64,000 nucleotides of DNA, taken from assembly GCF_040096015.1 (NCBI RefSeq), contig NZ_JBBMFO010000001.1:186001-250000 (forward strand), written 5' to 3'. This DNA is from Peptoniphilus_A hominis (GTDB lineage Bacteria; Bacillota; Clostridia; Tissierellales; Peptoniphilaceae). The notes beneath the pieces are model-generated. The model was not told the DNA's origin. It ran no database searches and saw nothing but the letters and a program-made list of their open reading frames with translations. Position 1 is the stretch's first letter, and every line of letters starts with the position of its first letter. Position numbers and translations under genes: made by a program. Positions 17,423 through 25,462 of this stretch are shown here, in pieces.

Positions 17423-18396
17423 AAATAACTAACTCCATTAATTTGAGCTTCTTCAACTCTCTTTAAAGCTTCTTTTTTTACTTCTTCAGAAATATTTTCG
17501 CTTTTAGAAATTTTTAAAAGCAAATCAAAAATATCTAAACTATTATAGTTTGTAGTTGCATCAATACTTTCCTTAAATTCAGCAAGCTTTATTCCCTTAA
17601 ATTGATGCCTTTCCATTTCAGACCTATCTAAAACTTCTTCGCCTGGCTTAGCACATTTTAAAAATCTGTCTTCAATTTTTATTTCATCAGCTAAACTTAT
17701 GATATTTACCTTTGGTCTTCTATTGATTTCAGCTTTTGAATTTGAAATTCTTATTAAGGCACCAGGATTTACAAAGTATTTATTGTCTAACTCAACTGTT
17801 TTGAAGCCAAAATGATAGTGTCCACCAAGAGTTATATCTGCTTTAGTGCTTCTTATGTCCTCTATTAAAGTATGAGAAACCTCTTTTAAAAAAGGTTTGT
17901 CAATTAAAAACCCATGGGTCATGTGGATTGAGTACTTGCAAGTATTATCCACTTCATCTAAAATATAATTTTCCCTATTGGAAGCTTCATCCATGGAATA
18001 TACATAGGGTGAACCAGTAAGCTGCACCCTAATATCCTTTTCTAAAATGATTTTTTTGTAATTGACTAAGTTCATGACACCTAAATTACAAAGAAGACCA
18101 AGCATAGTTCTATCAAGAGTATCAGGATTGTGACCAAAAATATCGTGGTTGCCACTAATAATATAAATTGGTACTCCAAAACTTTGGAAAATTTTTGCAA
18201 AATCAGAGACTATACTTACAGAGACATCAGGTCTATCAAAGAGATCTCCTCCGTGAAGGACGTAGTCAATTTTTTCTTCTTTAATAATACTTGCTACCTC
18301 TCTTAATTTTTCCTTTAAAGTCTCCTGGTAATCATCAAGTCTATTTTGTGGGCTTGTGCCTCTTATGTGAGTGTCTGTTAAATAGAGTAATTTCAA
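17419..18396 (-). CDS. Mre11/SbcD-like metallophosphoesterase
   Basis: Calcineurin-type nuclease of 325 residues. All family metal motifs are visible: DTH (7-9), GGDLFDRPD near 50, SGNHD near 97, MTHG near 172 and GGHYHFG near 205. A C-terminal extension probably docks on the ATPase, as the Rad50-binding part of Mre11 does. Start is TTG (18394-18396) with a weak AGGT site upstream. It lies 11 bases after recA and overlaps the ATPase N-half, so exonuclease and ATPase are produced together. Overall resemblance is to SbcD/Mre11. Substrate preference is unknown. Confidence 0.85.
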   Translation of the reverse strand: MKLLYLTDTHIRGTSPQNRLDDYQETLKEKLREVASIIKEEKIDYVLHGGDLFDRPDVSVSIVSDFAKIFQSFGVPIYIISGNHDIFGHNPDTLDRTMLGLLCNLGVMNLVNYKKIILEKDIRVQLTGSPYVYSMDEASNRENYILDEVDNTCKYSIHMTHGFLIDKPFLKEVSHTLIEDIRSTKADITLGGHYHFGFKTVELDNKYFVNPGALIRISNSKAEINRRPKVNIISLADEIKIEDRFLKCAKPGEEVLDRSEMERHQFKGIKLAEFKESIDATTNYNSLDIFDLLLKISKSENISEEVKKEALKRVEEAQINGVSYL

Positions 18397-18407
18397 AAAA
18401 TCACAAC

Positions 18408-19475
18408 CTATTTATCTTCTAAAAAATTTTCTGATTTTGCATCTGTGTTTTCAGCTTCGATTTCATCTTCTGGGATTAAATTATAATGAAGTCTAACTTT
18501 ATGTTCAATTTCCTTTAAAAGTTCAGGATTTCCTTCTAAAAATTCTTTTGCATTTTCCCTTCCTTGACCAAGTCTTTCTTCACCATAAGAATACCAAGCA
18601 CCAGCTTTTTTTACAATATCTGCTTCAGAAGCTACATCGAGAATATTACCAACGCTAGAAATACCCTTTCCATACATAATGTCAAATTCAGCTTGTTTAA
18701 AAGGTGGAGCAATTTTGTTTTTAACAACTTTAACTCTAACTCTGTTGCCTATCATTTCATCGCCCTTTTTTATGATTTCTGTCCTTCTAATGTCAAGCCT
18801 TACTGAAGAATAAAATTTAAGAGCTCTTCCTCCAGTAGTTGTTTCAGGGTTTCCAAACATAATTCCAACTTTTTCTCTAAGTTGATTTATGAAAACAACT
18901 GTACACTTGGATTTATTTATAGCACCAGTAAGTTTTCTAAGAGCTTGTGACATAAGTCTTGCTTGAAGACCAATTTGAGCTGCACCCATTTCCCCATCGA
19001 TCTCTGCCTTTGGAACAAGTGCTGCTACTGAGTCAATTATAATTAAATCTACAGCATTAGACCTAACTAAAGCCTCTGTTATTTCAAGAGCTTGTTCACC
19101 AGTGTCTGGTTGAGAAATAATTAAATTTTCTATGTCAACTCCAAGATTTTTTGCATATCCTGGGTCAAGGGCGTGTTCTGCGTCTACAAAAGCACCAGTT
19201 CCACCCATTTTTTGAGCTTCTGCCAACATATGAAGAGCTAATGTAGTCTTTCCTGAAGATTCTGGTCCATAAATTTCAATAATTCTACCCTTAGGTATTC
19301 CACCAATTCCAAGAGCAATATCTAATGCAAGTGAGCCTGTAGGAATTGAATCAATATCAAGCTTAACATCGTCTCCTAAAACCATTACTGATCCTTCGCC
19401 ATATTGCTTTTCAATTTTTGACAAAACATTGTGAAGGGCTTCTTGTTTTTCTTTGCTTAAATTACTATCTTTCAT
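18408..19475 (-). CDS. recA: RecA recombinase
   Basis: Strand-exchange ATPase and LexA coprotease of 355 residues. Walker A is GPESSGKTT, Walker B LIIIDSVAALVPK, with FINQLREKVGIMFGNPETTTGG in the L2 region and an acidic C-terminal tail. ATG after AAGGAG. cinA precedes it by 2 bases and the Mre11-like gene follows by 11. I see no LexA box directly upstream. Any SOS control would have to act at the distant operon promoter or within cinA. Confidence 0.99.
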   Translation of the reverse strand: MKDSNLSKEKQEALHNVLSKIEKQYGEGSVMVLGDDVKLDIDSIPTGSLALDIALGIGGIPKGRIIEIYGPESSGKTTLALHMLAEAQKMGGTGAFVDAEHALDPGYAKNLGVDIENLIISQPDTGEQALEITEALVRSNAVDLIIIDSVAALVPKAEIDGEMGAAQIGLQARLMSQALRKLTGAINKSKCTVVFINQLREKVGIMFGNPETTTGGRALKFYSSVRLDIRRTEIIKKGDEMIGNRVRVKVVKNKIAPPFKQAEFDIMYGKGISSVGNILDVASEADIVKKAGAWYSYGEERLGQGRENAKEFLEGNPELLKEIEHKVRLHYNLIPEDEIEAENTDAKSENFLEDK

Positions 19476-19477
19476 AA

Positions 19478-20713
19478 TTACTCCTTAAAATTTTTTCTAA
19501 GTACAAAAAGTATTTGAGATAATACTCTGTTGACAGTGCTTCTTCTTATTTTATTTCTATCTCCGCTAAAGAAATAGTGCTTACTATAATAATTGTCATC
19601 TGAAAAATAAATGCAAGTGAAGACATTTCCCACTTCAGTTTCAGATGAATTAGGTCCAGCTTCTCCAGTTGTAGAAACTCCAATATTAGCATTGGATCTT
19701 TCCTTAACGCCCTTCGCCATTTCAAAAGCTGTATTCTCGCTAATGGCTCCAAAATCATTTAAGGTATTCTTTGAAACCTTTAAATTTTTATTTTTTGAAT
19801 CATTGGAATATGTGACAAAGGAAGTTTCCATAACCTTTGATGCTCCACTAATATCTGTAATTGCAGAGCTAAGCATTCCACCAGTTATGGATTCGGCAAA
19901 GGAAATTTTTAAATTATTATTTTTCAAAATTCTCACAATTTCTCCTGCCACATCATCATTATTTTCAGAATAGACATGAGCGTCAAATTCAGCATATAGA
20001 GACTTTACAACTTTTTCAATAGAAAATTGCAGTTCATCTTTTTTAGTGCTCTTACCAATAATTTTAACTTCAGTATAAGTTCCATGAGCAAAAGTATTTA
20101 TACTCACAGAATCATCGTCAAAGGACATCTTTCTAATTCTATCTTCTATAATTGATTCTCCAAGACCTATAATGTCTATGGATTTTACCATTATATTTTC
20201 CTCAGTAAAGGATTTATTGGCAAAATAATAGTCCAGCATTGGCTCCATTTCATTTGGAGGTCCTGGAAGAAGAATTATTCTCTTTCCTTTAAATTCAATA
20301 GACTCACCAAGGGCTACTCCCCACTTGTTTTCAATTTTTTCTGAGCCTTCTATTAACATAACCTGCTTTAAATTATTGGGAGTCATGGTTCTGCCAAGTC
20401 TTGTAAATCTATCAATCATCTTTTCTTTTTCAGCTTGATCAAGATAAATTTTTCTATCTAAAAACTTTGCCACAGCATCTCTAGTTATGTCGTCATTAGT
20501 TGGTCCAAGTCCACCACTTATTATGATTAAATCAGATGATTTTGTAGAGTATTCTAATTCCTTGACTATTTCATCTAAGTCATCATCTACAGAAACTTGC
20601 CTAGTTACATCTATTCCCATGTCAGTTAACTTTTCAGAAATGTATTTTGAATTTGTATTAGTAATTGAGCCGATTAAAATTTCTTTTCCAACTGTCAAAA
20701 TGCTCGCTTTCAT
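19478..20713 (-). CDS. cinA: CinA, competence/damage-inducible protein
   Basis: Two-domain protein of 411 residues. The N-terminal MoCF/COG1058 domain (ISGGLGPTNDDITRDAVA near 65-82) is associated with ADP-ribose pyrophosphatase activity. The C-terminal PncC domain (about 255-411, AESITGGMLSSAITDISGAS and TGEAGPN) deamidates nicotinamide mononucleotide. The cinA-recA order is widely conserved in Firmicutes. ATG follows AAGGAGATTT. Confidence 0.95.
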   Translation of the reverse strand: MKASILTVGKEILIGSITNTNSKYISEKLTDMGIDVTRQVSVDDDLDEIVKELEYSTKSSDLIIISGGLGPTNDDITRDAVAKFLDRKIYLDQAEKEKMIDRFTRLGRTMTPNNLKQVMLIEGSEKIENKWGVALGESIEFKGKRIILLPGPPNEMEPMLDYYFANKSFTEENIMVKSIDIIGLGESIIEDRIRKMSFDDDSVSINTFAHGTYTEVKIIGKSTKKDELQFSIEKVVKSLYAEFDAHVYSENNDDVAGEIVRILKNNNLKISFAESITGGMLSSAITDISGASKVMETSFVTYSNDSKNKNLKVSKNTLNDFGAISENTAFEMAKGVKERSNANIGVSTTGEAGPNSSETEVGNVFTCIYFSDDNYYSKHYFFSGDRNKIRRSTVNRVLSQILFVLRKNFKE

Positions 20714-20721
20714 AAATCTCC

Positions 20722-21255
20722 TTAAATGTTTTCTAAATCAAGAACTTTTTTATTTTTAATTAAATAATCTGCACCTGAAATTACAGTAAATACAACAGCT
20801 AAATAAAATATTGCCATGCCAATAGGTCTAAATTTTTCTATTCCAGTTAATAGTAAAATATTTGATATTAACTGGGTAACAGTCTTAAATTTACCAAGAG
20901 GACTAGCTGCAATTGTAATATTTTCAGAAGCCGCAATAATTCTAAATCCAGTAATAGTAAATTCTCTTGCTATGATAATAATTACAGCCCAGGCTGGCAT
21001 TTCACCAGTGCTTACTAGCATAATCATAGCTGAGCATACTAAAATTTTATCGGCAAGGGGATCAGCAAATTTTCCAAAATTAGTAACTAAATTGTCCCTT
21101 CTTGCAAGATAACCATCTAAAAAGTCTGTAAAAGAAGCAATGGCAAAAATAAGTGTTGCAACTATTCTCGAATTATTAAAATCTAAATACATGCATAAGA
21201 CAAAGATGGGAACCATTAAAGTTCTCATGAGAGTCAATTTATTTGGAGTATTCAT
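20722..21255 (-). CDS. pgsA: CDP-diacylglycerol--glycerol-3-phosphate 3-phosphatidyltransferase
   Basis: Committed step of phosphatidylglycerol synthesis in the membrane; 177 residues with several membrane helices. The CDP-alcohol phosphotransferase motif D-x2-D-G-x2-A-R is present as DFLDGYLARRDN, with the closing aspartates in GKFADPLADK. The start overlaps the rimO stop (ATGA), and cinA follows after 8 bases, the usual rimO-pgsA-cinA-recA order. Confidence 0.96.
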   Translation of the reverse strand: MNTPNKLTLMRTLMVPIFVLCMYLDFNNSRIVATLIFAIASFTDFLDGYLARRDNLVTNFGKFADPLADKILVCSAMIMLVSTGEMPAWAVIIIIAREFTITGFRIIAASENITIAASPLGKFKTVTQLISNILLLTGIEKFRPIGMAIFYLAVVFTVISGADYLIKNKKVLDLENI

Positions 21256-22568
21256 ATAGCTTCACCTACTAAATCATAATCTAAAGTATCAATAACTTTA
21301 ACAATAACAAAATCTCCTATTTCTAAATTCCTATTAGACTCAACATAGATAACTCCATCAATTTCTGGAGCATCCATATATGTTCTTCCTACATAATTGT
21401 TTTCGTCAATCTTTTCTTCTATTAAGACTTCTAAAGATTTATCTAAATTTTTTGAAAGGATTTCATTAGAAATATCGCTTTGTATTTCCATAATTTCATC
21501 TTTTCGTCTCTTTTTAACTTCATCAGGAATTTGATTATATAAAAGTTCCGCCTTCGTTCCCTCTTCTCTGGAATATTCAAAAACTCCAAGCTTGTCGAAT
21601 TTAATATCTTCAATAAAGTCTACAAGTTCTTTAAAGTCTTCTTGACTTTCTCCAGGAAAACCAACTATAAAAGTTGTTCTAATTACAATTTCTGGAATAG
21701 ATGCTCGTAAATTCTTTAGAGTCTTTAAAATATGGTCCTTGCTGGTTTTTCTGTTCATACTCTTTAAAACATTGTCAGAAATGTGTTGAAGAGGCATATC
21801 AACATATTTCACTAATTTTTCATTGGTTCTAAATTCTTCTATTAGTTCATCAGTAAAATGATCAGGATATAAATATAAAACGCGAATCCACTTTAAATCT
21901 TCTATTTTTGAAATTTCTTTAACTAACTTCGCCAAAGAATATTTTGAGTACAAATCTATACCATAATCAGTAGTATTTTGTGCAATTAAAATAATTTCTC
22001 TTGCACCTTTACTTACTAGGTATTGGACTTCAGAATATATATCTTCAATTTTTCTTGATCTATTTTTACCTCTAAGTGAAGGAATAATACAGTAAGAACA
22101 GTTATTATTACAACCCTCTGAAATTTTCACAAATTCAGTTTTTTTAACCTCTTCCTTTTTTATACCTTCAATATAAGCTGAGTTTAAATTGTCAGTCTTT
22201 ACAAATAAATCTCCAGCCATACTTCTGTCTAAGAGCTCGTTTATATAATTTATATTTCCTGTGCCAATAATCCCATCAATTTCTGGGATTTCCTTTAGAA
22301 GTTCCTCAGGATATCTTTGGGCAAGGCAACCTGATAGAAGAACTTTTTTACATCTTCCCTCATTCTTATATTCAACTGACTCTAAAATTGTGTCAATTGA
22401 CTCTTCCTTGGCTGCATCGATAAATCCACAAGTGTTTACAATTAAAATATCTGCATCACTTGCATCATCTACCATCCTATATCTATCTTTATTTAAAAGT
22501 GAGTACATCATAGATGAGTCGACTTCATTTTTTGAGCAACCCAAGGTAACTATATGCACATTATTCAT
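21252..22568 (-). CDS. rimO: RimO, ribosomal protein uS12 methylthiotransferase
   Basis: Radical-SAM enzyme that methylthiolates the conserved aspartate of ribosomal protein S12; 438 residues. The N-terminal MTTase domain opens with TLGCSKNEVDS and holds the three cluster cysteines. The radical-SAM motif is CNNNCSYCIIPSLRGKNRSR, typical of RimO as opposed to MiaB, and a TRAM domain ends the protein. A GTG at 22577 is part of the AGGTGA ribosome binding site, so the ATG at 22568 is chosen. The gene overlaps the end of ftsK by 8 bases. Confidence 0.95.
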   Translation of the reverse strand: MNNVHIVTLGCSKNEVDSSMMYSLLNKDRYRMVDDASDADILIVNTCGFIDAAKEESIDTILESVEYKNEGRCKKVLLSGCLAQRYPEELLKEIPEIDGIIGTGNINYINELLDRSMAGDLFVKTDNLNSAYIEGIKKEEVKKTEFVKISEGCNNNCSYCIIPSLRGKNRSRKIEDIYSEVQYLVSKGAREIILIAQNTTDYGIDLYSKYSLAKLVKEISKIEDLKWIRVLYLYPDHFTDELIEEFRTNEKLVKYVDMPLQHISDNVLKSMNRKTSKDHILKTLKNLRASIPEIVIRTTFIVGFPGESQEDFKELVDFIEDIKFDKLGVFEYSREEGTKAELLYNQIPDEVKKRRKDEIMEIQSDISNEILSKNLDKSLEVLIEEKIDENNYVGRTYMDAPEIDGVIYVESNRNLEIGDFVIVKVIDTLDYDLVGEAI

Positions 22569-24936
22569 CTTCATCACCTAAAATTATATCTATTTCTTCC
22601 TTGGTTTTTAAAAGTTTTCTAGGCTTGGAACCTTCATGAGGTCCAATGATGCCCATTTCTTCCATTTGATCTACAATTCTTCCTGCTCTTGAATAACCAA
22701 CCTTTAATTTTCTTTGAATATAAGAAATAGAAGCTTGTTCATCGTTAACTACTAGTTCAACTGCCTCTTTAAAAAGTGGATCCTTTTCGTCATCAACTTT
22801 TATTTTCTTGTCCTCTATTGCCTTTTCTATTTTTGATTCAAGGCTAGTTTTTATTTCGTTATTATTTTTTACAAAGTCAACTACTCTTTCCACTTCGCCG
22901 TCACTAATTAGTGCACCTTGTATCCTCTTTGGTTTTGGATATTTGCTTGGATAAAATAACATGTCGCCCTTGCCAAGAAGTTTTTCCGCTCCACCCATGT
23001 CAAGAATAGTCCTTGAGTCAACAGAGGATGCTACAGCGAAAGCAATTCTTGAAGGTATATTGGCCTTAATAGTTCCAGTAATAACATCAACAGAAGGCCT
23101 TTGCGTTGCTAGGATTAAGTGCATTCCAGCTGCTCTTGCCTTTTGTGCAAGTCTTGCAATATATTCTTCGATTTCCTTTGATGCAACCATCATAAGGTCT
23201 GCAAGCTCATCAACAATAATTAAAATCTTAGGAAGTTTTTCATCTTCCCTTCCCTCTTCTACCATCTTTTTATTGTAGCCCTTAAGATCTCTAACATGAT
23301 TTTCAGCAAAGGCAAGGTATCTTTTTTCCATTTCATCAACAGCCCAGTTAAGAGCAAAAGCTGCCTTCTTAGGATTTGTTACTACATCAATTAAAAGATG
23401 TGGAATGCCATTATAGACGCTAAGCTCAACTACCTTAGGGTCAATTAGCATCAACTTTACATCCTTTGGTGACGACTTATAGATCACGCTAGTAATTATA
23501 GAATTAATGCAAACTGATTTACCAGAGCCTGTTGCTCCTGCTATTAGTAAGTGTGGCATATCTTCCATACCAGAAATTAAAATATTTCCTTCAACATCTT
23601 TTCCAAGAGCTAATGGTAAATCAGACTTAATAGTTTTAAATTCATTGGAATCAATTAACTCTTTAAGTCCAACTGCATCTTTTTCACTGTTTGGAACTTC
23701 AATTCCCACAACAGTTTTGCCAGGTATCGGAGCTTCAATACGAAGATCTGAACTGGCTAGAGCCATGGCAATATTGTCACTAAGTCCAACAATTCTGGAT
23801 AATTTTATGCCAGGAGCTGGTTTTAGCTCATAGGAAGTAATAACAGGTCCGCGATTTATGGCAACAACTTTAGACTCAATTCCAAAGTTCCGCATAGTAT
23901 TTTCTATGATTCTTCCCTTTTCCATTACTTCATCTTTGGAAAATCCGCCCTTTGATTTGAGTCTATCTAAAAGAGCTGTATCTGGATAAGTGTAAGTGTA
24001 TTCTTTTTTATTTTTATTTTCAATATCATCTTTTATTGTATCAAGGACTTCTTCATCGTCTATTTCAATATCTTCAATATTTTTATCTACTGACTTATCC
24101 TTCTTGTCAATAAGACCAATATCCTTAGACTTTTCTTCTTCAAGGTTTTCGAAATTATTATCGTCAGAATAATCTTTTATAACTAAATTTTCTCCAAAGT
24201 CTTCACCTTCGACTATTTTTTCTTCTTTAGCTTTTTTTAACTCTAATTTTTCTTTCTTTAGATTTTCTCTTTCAATTTTCTTCTTTTCTTTTTCATCTTG
24301 CTTTAATTTTTTTTCAGCTTTCTTTACTTCGTAGGCCTTCTTTTTGTCTTCAAAATATTCGCCAAGGTCTTCAGTAAACATGATTATTTGGTCGATATTA
24401 ACTTTTAGCATGAAATAAATTGATGCCACAATTATTAGTCCAAGAACTAAATAAGTTCCAAGAGATCCTAAAAGTTTATAAGAGAAAAATCCAAAGATGG
24501 CGCCAATTATACCGCCACTTCTTGTGATGTCCATATACTCTGTTGACTTGATAATTCTCTCAATTAAAGTCATGTCCATTTCCTTAGAACCATCGAGAAA
24601 GACTAAAATGCAGAAAAATATTACAAGAGAGCAGATTATATATCTTCTCATGTGAAATTTCGTGGCTTGAAGGTTGTATAGAATGCCCCAAAAAATAAGT
24701 AGAAGTGGAATTATAAAGTTACCTGAGCCTGAAATAACAGAAAATAATTTATAAATTAGTGTGCCAATTATTCCCATCCTCTGACTGTAAAGAGAAATAA
24801 AAAATACTATGCCTATTACAATTAAGAATAGACCCATTATTTCTTTGCCAGAAGATGTTTCAGAACTTGTCCTTCTTCTTTTGCTAACATTTTTTTTATT
24901 TGAATTTTTTTTATTGTTTTTTTTATTTTTTATCAA
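22561..24936 (-). CDS. ftsK: FtsK/SpoIIIE DNA translocase
   Basis: Septal DNA pump of about 791 residues. A basic N-terminus is followed by about four or five membrane helices (roughly 30-180), a highly charged linker (about 200-310), and the motor with Walker A GATGSGKSV and Walker B ILIIVDELADLM. A winged-helix gamma domain closes the protein (ISYIQRKLKVGYSRAG). A frame opens at TTG 24951, but that codon is part of the GAGGTG ribosome binding site. TTG at 24934-24936, seven bases downstream, is the better start. It heads the recombination-rich run down to the split Rad50. Confidence 0.95.
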   Translation of the reverse strand: MIKNKKNNKKNSNKKNVSKRRRTSSETSSGKEIMGLFLIVIGIVFFISLYSQRMGIIGTLIYKLFSVISGSGNFIIPLLLIFWGILYNLQATKFHMRRYIICSLVIFFCILVFLDGSKEMDMTLIERIIKSTEYMDITRSGGIIGAIFGFFSYKLLGSLGTYLVLGLIIVASIYFMLKVNIDQIIMFTEDLGEYFEDKKKAYEVKKAEKKLKQDEKEKKKIERENLKKEKLELKKAKEEKIVEGEDFGENLVIKDYSDDNNFENLEEEKSKDIGLIDKKDKSVDKNIEDIEIDDEEVLDTIKDDIENKNKKEYTYTYPDTALLDRLKSKGGFSKDEVMEKGRIIENTMRNFGIESKVVAINRGPVITSYELKPAPGIKLSRIVGLSDNIAMALASSDLRIEAPIPGKTVVGIEVPNSEKDAVGLKELIDSNEFKTIKSDLPLALGKDVEGNILISGMEDMPHLLIAGATGSGKSVCINSIITSVIYKSSPKDVKLMLIDPKVVELSVYNGIPHLLIDVVTNPKKAAFALNWAVDEMEKRYLAFAENHVRDLKGYNKKMVEEGREDEKLPKILIIVDELADLMMVASKEIEEYIARLAQKARAAGMHLILATQRPSVDVITGTIKANIPSRIAFAVASSVDSRTILDMGGAEKLLGKGDMLFYPSKYPKPKRIQGALISDGEVERVVDFVKNNNEIKTSLESKIEKAIEDKKIKVDDEKDPLFKEAVELVVNDEQASISYIQRKLKVGYSRAGRIVDQMEEMGIIGPHEGSKPRKLLKTKEEIDIILGDEDE

Positions 24937-24974
24937 GAGATAGCACCTCAATAATATTATAACAATTTGTTGTC

Positions 24975-25406
24975 TTAAAGACCAGTGTGACCAAAGCCTC
25001 CATCGCTTCTTTCAGTTTCACTTATCTCTTCAACTTCAACAATTTCTGGAGTTTCTATTTTCATAAAAACTATTTGTGCAATTCTTTCTCCATCTTTAAT
25101 GACAACTTCATCCTTGCTCATATTTATAAGAATTACCTTTAACTCTCCCCTGTAATCAGAATCAATTGTTCCTATTCCATTAGGTAGACCTAGACCTTTT
25201 TTTAATGCAAGACCAGATCTAGCTCTAACTTGCGCTTCATATCCCTTGTCAAATTCTAAAAATAATCCAGTTGGAACTAAAACTCTATCAAGAGATTTTA
25301 AAACTAAATCTTCGTCAAGATTGGCTCTAAGATCCATTCCTGAGGAGCCTTCTGTTTCATATTTAGGAAGTGGATGCTTGCTTTTGTTAATAATTTTTAA
25401 TTTCAT
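24975..25406 (-). CDS. dut: Deoxyuridine 5'-triphosphate nucleotidohydrolase (dUTPase)
   Basis: Trimeric dUTPase of 143 residues that keeps uracil out of DNA and supplies dUMP. All five family motifs are visible: SSGMDLRAN, RARSGLALKKGL, GTIDSDYRGE, ERIAQIVF and RSDGGFGHTG. An in-frame codon extends upstream, but ATG 25406 follows AAAGGGGAATTT. A hairpin with U tract directly precedes this ribosome binding site. Confidence 0.96.
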   Translation of the reverse strand: MKLKIINKSKHPLPKYETEGSSGMDLRANLDEDLVLKSLDRVLVPTGLFLEFDKGYEAQVRARSGLALKKGLGLPNGIGTIDSDYRGELKVILINMSKDEVVIKDGERIAQIVFMKIETPEIVEVEEISETERSDGGFGHTGL

Positions 25407-25415
25407 AAATTCCCC

Positions 25416-25450
25416 TTTAAAAAATCGCATTAAAATAAATCTTAATGCGA
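25416..25450 (-). terminator. Hairpin terminator between pnp and dut
   Basis: On the minus strand TCGCATTAA / TTAATGCGA (25442-25450 with 25425-25433) is followed by TTTTTTAAAGGGG. The U tract runs directly into the dut ribosome binding site, so readthrough or processing probably sets dut and ftsK expression. Confidence 0.75.
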
Positions 25451-25462
25451 CTAAAATTTTAT

